A stretch of 64,000 bases of DNA from Actinomycetota bacterium (lineage in GTDB: Bacteria > Actinomycetota > Geothermincolia > Geothermincolales > RBG-13-55-18): assembly GCA_013178005.1 (NCBI GenBank), contig JABLXL010000002.1, positions 79,220 to 143,219 of the forward strand, read 5' to 3'. The notes under the pieces were generated by a model, which saw only the letters and a program-made list of their open reading frames with translations, had not been told where the DNA came from and ran no database searches. Positions within the stretch are counted from its first letter, which is position 1. Each line of letters opens with the position of its first letter. A program made the translations under genes and the position numbers. This document shows, in pieces, positions 8,362 to 16,728 of the stretch.

Positions 8362-9012
8362 ATGCGCGCCGAAAGGGTTTATTTCTACGCCGATAGCCTG
8401 GAGCCCATAAGGCTCGAGGGCATCCTGGAGATGCCCGAGGACAGGCCCAGGCCGCCGGCCTGCATACTGTGCCACCCCCATCCCATCGGCGGCGGGTCCA
8501 TGCACGTGCCCCTGCTGGAGACGATGTCGGAAACCCTCTCCGCCCGTGGTTGGGCCTGCCTGCGCTTCAATTTCCGCGGCGTTGGCCGGAGCGGTGGCGT
8601 CTCCACGGGCGGGCTGCGCGAGGTGGAGGATGTCGAGGGCGCCTATGCCTTTCTGAGCGAGCGGGATGATGTTGAAGCCGAGGATATCTCCCTGGTGGGA
8701 TGGTCCTTTGGCTCCTGGGTGGGCTTGCGGTGGGCGGTGAAAGGGGGGCGCTGCCGCAGGGCGGCGCTGGTGGGGCCGCCGATGGTGGGGTTCGATTTCT
8801 TCACTTTCCTCGAACGCGAGGATGCGGCGATCCCGGAGGAATGCCTGTTGGTGGCGGGGGATCGCGACCAGTTCTCCGACACGGATAAACTGCGGCGGCT
8901 GGCCGAGCGCATGGGGGCCGACCTGCATGTGTTGCCGGGGGCTGACCACTTCCTCTTCGGGCGCGAGCGGGAGGTGGCGGAGGTCGTGGCGGAGCACTGG
9001 GCTGCGCGCTGA
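8362..9012 (+). CDS. Alpha/beta-hydrolase of the dienelactone-hydrolase / COG2945 type
   Basis: 216 residues from the ATG at 8362, which starts the conserved core; the frame is open further upstream but that part is not family-like. Oxyanion-hole segment CHPHPIGGG (37-45), nucleophile elbow GWSFG with Ser115, an acid in AGDRDQF (168-170) and catalytic His196 in GADHFLFG make a complete triad. Small cytosolic hydrolases of this type cleave esters or lactones; the substrate is unknown. It is a single gene read toward the Wood-Ljungdahl cluster, but a separate promoter precedes fhs, so it is probably not part of that operon. Confidence 0.8.
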   Translation: MRAERVYFYADSLEPIRLEGILEMPEDRPRPPACILCHPHPIGGGSMHVPLLETMSETLSARGWACLRFNFRGVGRSGGVSTGGLREVEDVEGAYAFLSERDDVEAEDISLVGWSFGSWVGLRWAVKGGRCRRAALVGPPMVGFDFFTFLEREDAAIPEECLLVAGDRDQFSDTDKLRRLAERMGADLHVLPGADHFLFGREREVAEVVAEHWAAR

Positions 9013-9087
9013 CGGGAAGCCGCTCGCCCTTGGGGTCACGGGTTGCTCTACCTGCAAAAACGCTTTTTCGACGCGCCTGGTTCCCGT

Positions 9088-9116
9088 TTGCAATACCCGG
9101 GGTGAATGGATATAAT
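9088..9116 (+). promoter_or_regulatory. Strong sigma70-type promoter upstream of fhs
   Basis: TTGCAA at 9088-9093 and a perfect TATAAT at 9111-9116 are separated by the ideal 17 bases. Transcription would begin near 9123 and give a leader of about 187 bases ahead of fhs. This is the best promoter match seen ahead of the Wood-Ljungdahl genes and the likely start of the main operon. Confidence 0.7.
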
Positions 9117-9124
9117 ACTTTGGA

Positions 9125-9140
9125 CGCTCCGAAAGGAGCG
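9125..9140 (+). promoter_or_regulatory. Leader hairpin with GAAA tetraloop
   Basis: CGCTCC (9125-9130), GAAA, GGAGCG (9135-9140): a perfect six-pair stem closed by a GNRA tetraloop, lying at or just after the predicted start point of the fhs transcript. It could stabilise the 5' end of the mRNA or belong to a larger structured leader. I do not recognise a known riboswitch in the remaining 170 bases. Confidence 0.5.
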
Positions 9141-9309
9141 ATAACGCCTTCCGCGCGTGACGAGGACTTCACCGGGGACTCAGAGGTCTTTGGATACAGG
9201 CCTCGGGCCTTCGGTTAAATATATGTCTAAAAACGGCCTTGCGGCTGTGAAATGCGGTGAAGGAGACGCCCGAAAACCGTCAACACAGGAAGAGGAAAGG
9301 AGTTGCAGC

Positions 9310-11013
9310 ATGGTTCCGAGCGACCTGGAAATCGCGCAAGCGGCGGAGCTCCTGCCCATCATGGAGATCGCCAAGAAGATGGGCCTGGAGGAAGACGAGA
9401 TCGATCTCTACGGCAAGTACAAGGCCAAGATCGACTTCGAGCGCTTCCTGGAAAGGGTGAAGGACAAGCCTAACGGCAAGTACATCGACGTGACGGCCAT
9501 CACCCCCACCCCCCTGGGAGAGGGCAAGACCGTGACCTCCATTGGCCTAACCGAGTCCCTGGCCAAGATCGGCAAGAACGTGGTGCTCGCGCTGCGGGAG
9601 CCCTCCCTGGGCCCGGTCTTCGGCATCAAGGGCGGGGCCGCCGGCGGGGGCTATTCCCAGGTGGTGCCCATGGAGGACCTCAACCTCCACTTCACCGGGG
9701 ACATCCACGCCGTTGGGGCGGCCAACAACCTGCTGGCGGCGATGATCGACACCAGCATCCTGCTGGGCAACCCGCTGAACATCGATCCCTTGACCATCTC
9801 CTGGAGAAGGGTGGTCGACATCAGCGACCGCGCCCTCCGCGACATCGTCATAGGACTGGGCGGGCGGGAGAACGGCTACCCGCGCCAGACCGGCTACGAC
9901 ATCACCGTGGCCTCGGAGGTAATGGCCATCCTGGCCCTGGCAACCAGCCTCAAGGACTTGAGGGAGCGCCTGGGCCGCATCGTGGTCGCCTATACCTACG
10001 ACGGAAAGCCGGTGACCGCCGAGGACCTCAAGGCGGCGGGCGCCATGACCGTGCTTCTCAAGGAGGCGCTCAAGCCCAACCTCATCCAGACCCTCGAGCA
10101 TAACCCCTGCATCATGCACGCGGGACCCTTCGCCAACATCGCCCACGGCAACAACTCCATCGTGGCCGATTACGTCGCTCTGAAGTGCGGCGACTACGTG
10201 GTCACGGAGTCCGGTTTCGGCGCCGACATGGGGGCGGAGAAGATGATGAACATCAAGTGCCGCTATTCCGGCCTCACCCCGGATTGCGTGGTCATCACCT
10301 GCACCATCCGCGCCCTCAAAATGCACGGCGGCGCCTTCGAGGCACGTCCCGGCAAGCCCCTCGACGAGGAGCTGGTGAAGAAGGAGAACATGCCGGCGCT
10401 CGAGGAGGGCACGGGGAACCTCATCAAGATGATAGAGAACATGAAGCTCTTCGGCCTCCCCGTGGTGGTGACCATAAACAGGCGCACCACCGACATGGAC
10501 AAGGAGATCGAGCTGGTCAAGAAGCTCGCCGAGGAGGCAGGCGTGGTGGCCTGCTGCCCCATCGAGGTATGGGCAAAGGGCGGCGAGGGCGGCAAGGAGG
10601 CCGCGGAGGCGGTGGTGGCCGCCTGCGACCAGCCCAAGGACTTCAAGTTCCTCTACCCCGACGACGCCTCCATCAAGGAGAAGATCGAGGCCATCGCCAC
10701 CAAGATCTACGGGGCGGACGGGGTGGACTACACCCCCCTCGCCGAGCAGAAGATCAAGCAGTACACCGAGGCCGGCTACGACAAGCTGCCCATCTGCATG
10801 GCAAAGACCCATCTCTCCCTCTCCCACGACCCCAACCTCAAGGGCGTTCCCAAGGGGTTCCGGCTTCCCGTGGTGGACATCAGGCCCTCCATCGGTGCCG
10901 GGTTCCTCTACCCGCTTTGCGGCGCCATGAGGACCATGCCCGGTCTGCCCAGCCGTCCGGCGGCGGTGGACGTGGACATCGACGAGAACGGGAGGACCAT
11001 GGGGTTGTTCTAA
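9310..11013 (+). CDS. fhs: Formate-tetrahydrofolate ligase
   Basis: 567 residues, normal for the family. It makes 10-formyl-THF from formate, THF and ATP, the ATP-consuming step of the methyl branch. The P-loop TPLGEGKTVT lies at 67-76, followed by the highly conserved EPSLGPVFGIKGGAAGGG segment and, later, HGNNSIVAD and TESGFGADMGAEK. The frame is open to 9157, but the ATG at 9310 has AAAGGAG about 8 bases upstream and starts the conserved N-terminus. First gene of the Wood-Ljungdahl cluster. The downstream gene starts 95 bases later, after a stem-loop. Identification is essentially certain. Confidence 0.97.
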   Translation: MVPSDLEIAQAAELLPIMEIAKKMGLEEDEIDLYGKYKAKIDFERFLERVKDKPNGKYIDVTAITPTPLGEGKTVTSIGLTESLAKIGKNVVLALREPSLGPVFGIKGGAAGGGYSQVVPMEDLNLHFTGDIHAVGAANNLLAAMIDTSILLGNPLNIDPLTISWRRVVDISDRALRDIVIGLGGRENGYPRQTGYDITVASEVMAILALATSLKDLRERLGRIVVAYTYDGKPVTAEDLKAAGAMTVLLKEALKPNLIQTLEHNPCIMHAGPFANIAHGNNSIVADYVALKCGDYVVTESGFGADMGAEKMMNIKCRYSGLTPDCVVITCTIRALKMHGGAFEARPGKPLDEELVKKENMPALEEGTGNLIKMIENMKLFGLPVVVTINRRTTDMDKEIELVKKLAEEAGVVACCPIEVWAKGGEGGKEAAEAVVAACDQPKDFKFLYPDDASIKEKIEAIATKIYGADGVDYTPLAEQKIKQYTEAGYDKLPICMAKTHLSLSHDPNLKGVPKGFRLPVVDIRPSIGAGFLYPLCGAMRTMPGLPSRPAAVDVDIDENGRTMGLF

Positions 11014-11045
11014 TAGGCGGCCCCGAATACATGTGACGATGGAAC

Positions 11046-11075
11046 GATACCCCGGTCCAGCAGGGCCGGGGTATC
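11046..11075 (+). promoter_or_regulatory. Intercistronic stem-loop between fhs and acsV
   Basis: GATACCCCGG at 11046-11055 pairs perfectly with CCGGGGTATC at 11066-11075 around a 10-base loop. No T-run follows, so full Rho-independent termination is unlikely; partial attenuation, or an RNA-processing or mRNA 3'-protection element, is more likely. Confidence 0.6.
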
Positions 11076-11108
11076 TTCGAGCGGGGGAATCAATGCGGAG
11101 GCCGGGAA

Positions 11109-13094
11109 TTGGCGGATGAAAACTGCAGGGTGCTCTTCCTGCCCGACAATAGGTTCGTGACCGTCGCCAGGGGCGAGATCCTTCTGCGCGCGGCCATGGA
11201 CGCGGACGTGCACATCAACGCCTCATGCGGCGGCTCGGGGTCATGCGGCAAGTGCCGGGTGCTCATCGAGGAAGGGGAGGTGGAGCGGGAACCGAATCCG
11301 AAGCTGAGCGAGGCCGAGGCCGCCAGGGGTTACGCCCTGGCCTGCCAGACCCGCGTGCTTTCGGACCTCAAGGTCACCATCCCTCTGGAGTCACGCATCG
11401 GGGACAAGCGTATCTTCGAGCGCGCCGAGCCCACCCCCGCGCATGGTTACCTCCTCTCGGCCGCGGACTGGGAGGAGCGCCTTCCCGCATGGGAACTGGA
11501 TCCCCCGACTCGCAAGTACCACCTGGTGCTGCCCCAGCCTTCCCTCGACGACAACGCCAGCGACGCCGAGCGCATCAAGCGCGGCCTGGCGGTGGAAGCC
11601 GGACTGCGCGACGTGGTCATCGATTACCCGGTGCTGCAACGCCTGCCCAACATGATCCGCCAGAGCGACTGGGACATCACGGTGACGGTGCTCGATTCCG
11701 GCGAGGAGCTGAGGGCGGTGCGCATCGAGCAGGGCGACACCACGGAGAGGCAGTCGGCCATCGCCATCGACGTCGGCACCACCACCATCTCCGCGGAGCT
11801 CATCGACCTGCGCACCGGCGAGGTCACCGCGCGGGCCTCCGACTACAACGCCCAGGTGGCCTTCGGGGAGGACGTCATCACCCGCATCATCTACGCCATC
11901 CGGGGAACCGGGCTGGCTAAGCTGCAGTCGGTGGTGGTGGGAACGATATGGAACCTCATCAAGAGCCTGGTGGAGCAGGCCGGGATCGAGTACTGCAATA
12001 TCACCCACGTGGTGATCGCGGGCAATACCACCATGACCCACCTGCTGCTGGGCCTGAACCCCAAGTACATACGCGAGGAGCCCTATATCCCGTCGGCGAC
12101 GTTCTTCCCCTGGATAAAGTGCTCCGACATCGGGCTGCGCATCGCCGCCGGCGTTTACCTGTATGCCCTTCCCTGCGTTGCCTCCTACGTGGGAGGGGAC
12201 ATCGTCGCGGGCATGCTTGCCTCGGGGATCTTTAACACCGACAAGCTTACCCTGTACATCGACATCGGCACCAACGGGGAGATGGTCCTGGGCAACCGCG
12301 ACTGGATGCTCTCTTGCTCGTGCTCGGCCGGCCCGGCCTTCGAGGGAGGGGGTGTCAAGCACGGCATGCGCGCCACCAACGGCGCCATCGAGCAGGTGCG
12401 CATCGACAAGATAGGGTACGAGCCCATGATCATCACCGTGGGCAACCGCAAGCCCATCGGCATATGCGGCTCGGGGCTCATAGACGCCCTCTCGGAGATG
12501 TTCCTCACCGGGGTTATCAACGAGAAGGGCAAGATAAACACCGACCTTCCCACGCCGCGCGTGCGCAGGCGCGAGGGAGGAGCCGAGTACGTGCTGGTGT
12601 GGGCGGAGGACTCCGCCACGCGCCGCGACATCGTCATCACCGAGGTGGACATAGACAACCTCATGCGCGCCAAGGCGGCGGTATACGCGGGCATAGAGAT
12701 CCTCCTATCCTCCATGGACATGGACGTTTCCATGATCGATGAGCTGCTCATCGCGGGCGCGTTCGGCCGCTACCTGGAGGTGGACAAGGCGGTGACCATT
12801 GGATTGTTGCCCGACATCGGTTACGAGAAGATCAAGTTCGTGGGCAACGGTTCCCTGCTGGGCGCGCACCTCTCTGCCCTTTCGCGGGAGATGCTCAACA
12901 AGGCCAACGAGATCGCCCACCAGATGACCTACCTCGAGCTTTCCATGAACCCCGCCTTCATGGAGCATTACATTTCCGCCCTCTTCTTCCCCCATACCGA
13001 CCTGAATGCTTTCCCCAGCGTGAAAGAGAAGCTGGAGGCCTACCGCTCGGTGCAGAGGATGGCGGCCCGGGATAAGGTCGGAGAGGAGGGATAG
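11109..13094 (+). CDS. acsV: Corrinoid-protein reductive activator (RACE / AcsV)
   Basis: 661 residues. The N-terminal 2Fe-2S ferredoxin domain has C40, C46, C49 and C79 (C-x5-C-x2-C-x29-C). A linker is followed by an ASKHA-type ATPase region beginning with AIDVGTTTISAEL near 218 and containing IDIGTNGEMVLG and AGAFGRYLE (DUF4445 family). RACE proteins use ATP hydrolysis to drive electrons into the corrinoid iron-sulfur protein, restoring Co(I) after accidental oxidation. The start is TTG at 11109, supported by GGAGG seven bases upstream. Only four bases separate it from cooC. The placement beside the CODH/ACS genes fits the role in maintaining the AcsCD methyl carrier. Confidence 0.92.
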   Translation: MADENCRVLFLPDNRFVTVARGEILLRAAMDADVHINASCGGSGSCGKCRVLIEEGEVEREPNPKLSEAEAARGYALACQTRVLSDLKVTIPLESRIGDKRIFERAEPTPAHGYLLSAADWEERLPAWELDPPTRKYHLVLPQPSLDDNASDAERIKRGLAVEAGLRDVVIDYPVLQRLPNMIRQSDWDITVTVLDSGEELRAVRIEQGDTTERQSAIAIDVGTTTISAELIDLRTGEVTARASDYNAQVAFGEDVITRIIYAIRGTGLAKLQSVVVGTIWNLIKSLVEQAGIEYCNITHVVIAGNTTMTHLLLGLNPKYIREEPYIPSATFFPWIKCSDIGLRIAAGVYLYALPCVASYVGGDIVAGMLASGIFNTDKLTLYIDIGTNGEMVLGNRDWMLSCSCSAGPAFEGGGVKHGMRATNGAIEQVRIDKIGYEPMIITVGNRKPIGICGSGLIDALSEMFLTGVINEKGKINTDLPTPRVRRREGGAEYVLVWAEDSATRRDIVITEVDIDNLMRAKAAVYAGIEILLSSMDMDVSMIDELLIAGAFGRYLEVDKAVTIGLLPDIGYEKIKFVGNGSLLGAHLSALSREMLNKANEIAHQMTYLELSMNPAFMEHYISALFFPHTDLNAFPSVKEKLEAYRSVQRMAARDKVGEEG

Positions 13095-13098
13095 TAGG

Positions 13099-13857
13099 AT
13101 GTCCTACGTCATCGCGGTTTCGGGCAAGGGCGGCACGGGCAAGACCACCTTCGCGGCGCTCTCCGTGGCCTACCTGGTGCGGGTCACGGGAAAGGCGGTG
13201 CTGGCGGTGGACGCCGACTCCAATGCCAACCTGGACTACGCCCTGGGCACCAGGGTCGAAAAGACCATCGGCGCGGTGAGGGAGTACCTCACCGAGAACA
13301 TCAAGAACATGCCCGCGGGCATGTCCAAGGAGGTCTGGGTGGAGACGCTCCTGCAGCAGGCCCTGGTGGAGGAGAAAGGGTTCGACCTCATCTCCATGGG
13401 GAGGCCGGAGGGCCCCGGGTGCTACTGCTACCTTAACAACATCTTCCGCCGTTACCTCGACCTCATGACCGGTCGCTACGACTACGTGGTCATGGACAAC
13501 GAGGCGGGAATGGAGCACCTCTCGCGGCGCACCACCACCGGGGTGGACGTGATGTTCATCGCCTCCGACCCCACGGTCAGGGGGGTGCAGACTGCCCTGC
13601 GCATCCGCGACCTGGCGCGGGAGCTTAAGCTGGACATCAGGCGCATGGCCCTGGTGATATCCAGGGTGCGGGACGGCCTTCCGGAAAACCTCCGCGGCAT
13701 CGCGGAGGAGGGAAACCTGGAGATCGCCGGATGGGTGCCCGACGACGACCTGCTGCGGGACTACGACGAGTCGGGGAAGGCGCTGACGGATCTTCCCCAG
13801 GAGAGCCCCGCCCGGAGGGCGATCGAGGGGATACTGGAGGATTATGTCAAGAGGTGA
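13099..13857 (+). CDS. cooC: CooC/AcsF-type nickel-insertion ATPase for CODH/ACS
   Basis: 252 residues, MinD/ParA-like P-loop ATPase. The deviant Walker A GKGGTGKT spans 9-16, the switch I aspartate lies in VDADSNANL, and a C-x-C pair (C108, C110 in GPGCYCYLNN) matches the metal-binding CXC of CooC. These dimeric ATPases bind nickel and help load the C-cluster of CO dehydrogenase (CooC) or the A-cluster of ACS (AcsF). ATG preceded by GGAGG. It follows acsV by four bases and is separated by 189 bases from fchA, where a second promoter may lie. Confidence 0.92.
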   Translation: MSYVIAVSGKGGTGKTTFAALSVAYLVRVTGKAVLAVDADSNANLDYALGTRVEKTIGAVREYLTENIKNMPAGMSKEVWVETLLQQALVEEKGFDLISMGRPEGPGCYCYLNNIFRRYLDLMTGRYDYVVMDNEAGMEHLSRRTTTGVDVMFIASDPTVRGVQTALRIRDLARELKLDIRRMALVISRVRDGLPENLRGIAEEGNLEIAGWVPDDDLLRDYDESGKALTDLPQESPARRAIEGILEDYVKR

Positions 13858-14010
13858 AGCGCGGGGCGATTCAGGCGGCCGCTTGCGCCCGGGCCGGCCG
13901 GCATGGCGAAAGGTTGGAGACGCGGAAAACGCCGGGAAGGCCGGGGATCGAGGGGGCCGCAGTGCTCGTGAGTGACAGATGGCATAAACCTGGAAACGAA
14001 GGGAAATTAG

Positions 14011-14019
14011 TGAGATAAT
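14011..14019 (+). promoter_or_regulatory. Candidate extended -10 promoter ahead of fchA
   Basis: In the AT-rich end of the cooC-fchA gap, TGA followed by GATAAT (14014-14019) forms an extended -10 element; a -35 match is weak. Transcription from here would start near 14026 and give a very short leader for fchA. It could be an internal promoter for fchA-folD and the CODH/ACS genes. Confidence 0.35.
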
Positions 14020-14046
14020 CATAATTTGGACCGGGGAGGTCTGACG

Positions 14047-14673
14047 ATGTACGTAGAGAAGCCCATGATCGTATTTCTGGACAAGCTAGCCTCCAGGTCG
14101 CCGGAGCCGGGCGGTGGCTCGGTATCAGCCCTGGTGGGCGCGCTGGGAGCCGCCCTGGTTTCCATGGTGGGAAACCTGACCCTGGGAAAGGAAAAATACG
14201 CCGACGTCCAGGACCAGGTGGAGGAACTTCTGAAATCATCCGAGAAGGCCCGCGATCAGCTTCAGGGTTTGATCCAGAAAGACACCGAGGTATACGCGGA
14301 CGTTTCCGCCGCTTTCAAGATGCCCCGCGACACCGAGGAGCAGAAAGCGGAGCGCGCGGCCCGCGTGCAGGAAGCGCTGAAGCTCGCCACCGAGGTGCCC
14401 TTCGAGATCGCCGAGAAATGCCTGGAGGTGGCGCGCCTGTCGGAGACGGCGGCCGAGATAGGCAACGTGGGAGCCGTGAGCGACGCCGGGGTGGCGGTGC
14501 TGCTCGCGGAGGCCGCGGCCCAGAGCGCGGCCCTCAACGTGAAGATAAACATCAACGGAATCGAGGACGTCGCCTTCTGCGAAGGCAAATGGTCGCGCAT
14601 CCAGGAGATCCTTGAGGAGACGGCGGAGCTCCGCGACCGCGTGGTGAGAGTCACCTACGAGAAGCTGGGCTGA
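14047..14673 (+). CDS. fchA: Methenyl-THF cyclohydrolase / formiminotransferase-cyclodeaminase family
   Basis: 208 residues, the normal length of stand-alone FchA. The helical cyclodeaminase-like fold begins with the family motif SPEPGGGSVSAL and includes a conserved GNVGAVSDAGVAV segment. FchA interconverts 10-formyl-THF and 5,10-methenyl-THF, the second step of the methyl branch. ATG at 14047 preceded by GGGGAGG; an upstream TTG at 14026 in the same frame is less likely. It stands immediately before folD, as in several acetogens. Its activity matters here because the adjacent FolD lacks the lysine that normally catalyses the cyclohydrolase reaction. Confidence 0.9.
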   Translation: MYVEKPMIVFLDKLASRSPEPGGGSVSALVGALGAALVSMVGNLTLGKEKYADVQDQVEELLKSSEKARDQLQGLIQKDTEVYADVSAAFKMPRDTEEQKAERAARVQEALKLATEVPFEIAEKCLEVARLSETAAEIGNVGAVSDAGVAVLLAEAAAQSAALNVKININGIEDVAFCEGKWSRIQEILEETAELRDRVVRVTYEKLG

Positions 14674-14706
14674 TTTCCCGGCGAGGAAAGGAAAGGAGCG
14701 AGGGAA

Positions 14707-15645
14707 ATGACGGTGGTCATCGATTGCGTAGCCATCGGCGACGAGTTGATGAAGGAGATCATCGCGGAAACCGAGGCCCTGAAGGCAAAGGGCATAACCC
14801 CCGGTATCGCAACCCTTCTGGTGGGGGACGATTTCGGAGCCAAGATGTACCGCGGGCAGGTGGAGAAGTTCTGCGAGGAGGCGGGGTTCGCCTACATCAA
14901 CGAGAACCCCCCCGCGGACGTGAGCGAGGAAGAGGTGGTAGAGATCGTCAAGCGCCTCAACGCCGACAAGGCGGTGAGCGGGATACTTCCCTTGCGCCCC
15001 TTCCCGGAGCACATCTCGGACAGCGCGGTGATCAACTCCATCGACGTGAACAAGGACATCGACTGCTTCCATCCCTTCAACATGGGAAAGCTGGCCCTGG
15101 GCGAGCCCACCTTCCCTCCCGCCACCCCCTCGGCGGTGATCGAGATCCTCGACCGCTACGCCAAGGAAGTAAAGAAGATGGATCCCAAGGATTTCTACGA
15201 GGGGGCCGAGGTGTGCGTGGTGGGACACTCCAACATCGTGGGCAAACCGGTGGCCTTCCTCATGCTTAACCGCAACGCCTCCACCACCGTGGTGCACGTT
15301 TTCACCTCCATGAAGGGCAACCTGGAGAAGCACACCAAGGCCGCGGACATCCTGGTGGTGGCGGCCGGCAAGGCGGACCTCATCGGCCCCGACCAGGTGA
15401 AGGAGGGGGCCATCGTGGTGGACGTGGGCATCAACCGCGTCAAGGTGCTGGACGAGAAGGGCGAGCCGGTGCTCAACGAGAAGGGCAAGCCCAAGACCAA
15501 GACGGTGGGCGACGTCTCCTTCGACGCGGTCAAGGACATGACCGAGGCCATCACCCCGGTCCCCGGCGGAGTGGGCTCGGTGACCAACCGCATGCTGATG
15601 AAGAACGCCCTGCGCGCCTGCAAGCTGCAGCACGGCCTGGAATGA
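14707..15645 (+). CDS. folD: Methylene-THF dehydrogenase (FolD family), cyclohydrolase residues altered
   Basis: 312 residues, slightly longer than usual. The FolD fold is clear: GKP and VVGHSNIVGKP in the dinucleotide-binding domain, KDIDCFHPFN, DVGINR and the closing PVPGGVG. The residue aligning with the essential cyclohydrolase lysine (E. coli K54) is Val52 in MYRGQVEKFC, and the glutamine of the QLPLP motif (E. coli Q98) is Leu96 in GILPLRPFP; the aspartate (E. coli D121) is kept as D119. I therefore infer a monofunctional dehydrogenase oxidising or forming methylene-THF, with FchA doing the cyclohydrolase step. A short lysine-rich insertion (about 258-276) precedes GDVSFDAV. ATG with GGAAAGGAG upstream. 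Confidence 0.9.
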   Translation: MTVVIDCVAIGDELMKEIIAETEALKAKGITPGIATLLVGDDFGAKMYRGQVEKFCEEAGFAYINENPPADVSEEEVVEIVKRLNADKAVSGILPLRPFPEHISDSAVINSIDVNKDIDCFHPFNMGKLALGEPTFPPATPSAVIEILDRYAKEVKKMDPKDFYEGAEVCVVGHSNIVGKPVAFLMLNRNASTTVVHVFTSMKGNLEKHTKAADILVVAAGKADLIGPDQVKEGAIVVDVGINRVKVLDEKGEPVLNEKGKPKTKTVGDVSFDAVKDMTEAITPVPGGVGSVTNRMLMKNALRACKLQHGLE

Positions 15646-15721
15646 CGTCCGACAAGGTTCGCGGAAGCGGATAGTAATAATATTGATCACGGCGGTTATA
15701 AGCAGCGGAAAGGAGAGAAGA

Positions 15722-16663
15722 ATGGCATTCAATCTACCGACGGAGACGGCCAAGGGCAAGGTCCGCGAGGTAGAGCTGGGAGCCGGCGACAAGGCAAGGA
15801 AGGTGGGAGGAGAGAACGTGCTCCCCTTCCACCTCTGGGAAGGTGAGATGCCCAATAGGCCCATCGTCGCCGCCGAGGTCTCCGACGAGGTCGGGGAACT
15901 GGTGCCGGCGCTGGAGAAGGCCCTGGGCGAGGTGAAGAACGACCCCGTGGCCTGGGCCAAGAAAGCGGTTGAGGAGTGGGGCGCGGACGCCATATTCCTC
16001 CTGCTCACCTCAACCGACCCCAAGGCAACCGACGCCCCCGCTGAGCAGGCGGCGGAGACGGTGCTCAAGGTGGAGGAAGCGGTCAACGTCCCGGTGATCG
16101 TTTACGGCACCGAGGATCTGGACAAGGACGCGGAGATCGCCAGGGTGGTGGCCACCAAGGCCGAGGGCAAGAACCTGCTCATCGGACCGGCCAAGGAGGA
16201 GAACTTCAAGAAGGTTGGCGCGCCCGCCATCGGCTACAAGCAGACGGTGGCCGGCATGACCCCCATCGACGTCAACCTGGCCAAGCAGCTCAACATTCTC
16301 CTCACCAACCTGGGCATGGAGGCGGAGAAACTGGTCATCGACCCCACCACCGGCGCCCTGGGCTACGGCCTGGAGTACACCTACTCGGTGATGGAGCGCC
16401 TGAAGATCGCCGGGCTTTTCCAGGACGACTCCATGACCCAGATGCCCATGCTGGCCAACATCGGCACCCAGGCCTGGAAGACCAAGGAGGCCAAGAGCTC
16501 CGAGGAGGAGTACCCGGAGTGGGGCGACCCCGAGAAGCGCGGCATCATGTGGGAGACCATCACCGCCGTGGCCCTGCTCCTGGCCGGGGCGGACATCCTG
16601 GTGCTCAGGCACCCCGAGTCCATCCGCCTGGTGAAACAGCTTATAGCCGACCTTTCGGGCTAG
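15722..16663 (+). CDS. acsD: CODH/ACS corrinoid iron-sulfur protein, small subunit
   Basis: 313 residues, TIM-barrel small subunit of the CoFeSP (AcsD / CdhD). Together with AcsC it carries the methyl group on cobalt between methyl-THF (via AcsE) and the ACS A-cluster. The sequence shows the family's LPFHLWEGEMPNRP opening, LLTSTDPKATDA, a DPTTGALGYGLEYTYSVMER segment and TQAWKTKEAK. ATG at 15722 with GGAGAG upstream; a GTG at 15683 in frame is less likely. Note the short opening region before the barrel is lysine/glutamate-rich. It precedes acsA with 65 bases holding two inverted repeats. Confidence 0.93.
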   Translation: MAFNLPTETAKGKVREVELGAGDKARKVGGENVLPFHLWEGEMPNRPIVAAEVSDEVGELVPALEKALGEVKNDPVAWAKKAVEEWGADAIFLLLTSTDPKATDAPAEQAAETVLKVEEAVNVPVIVYGTEDLDKDAEIARVVATKAEGKNLLIGPAKEENFKKVGAPAIGYKQTVAGMTPIDVNLAKQLNILLTNLGMEAEKLVIDPTTGALGYGLEYTYSVMERLKIAGLFQDDSMTQMPMLANIGTQAWKTKEAKSSEEEYPEWGDPEKRGIMWETITAVALLLAGADILVLRHPESIRLVKQLIADLSG

Positions 16664-16680
16664 GCTTTCATATATAAAGG

Positions 16681-16709
16681 AGGTTCGGGAAGAACCTGAA
16701 TCCGGATTC
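16681..16709 (+). promoter_or_regulatory. Paired inverted repeats between acsD and acsA
   Basis: AGGTTC (16681-16686) pairs with GAACCT (16692-16697) around a five-base loop, immediately followed by the perfect 12-base palindrome GAATCCGGATTC (16698-16709). The acsA ribosome site begins two bases later. The palindrome could be a protein-binding dyad or an RNA-processing site that isolates acsA translation. Confidence 0.5.
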
Positions 16710-16728
16710 CACAGGAGGAACAGCACTC

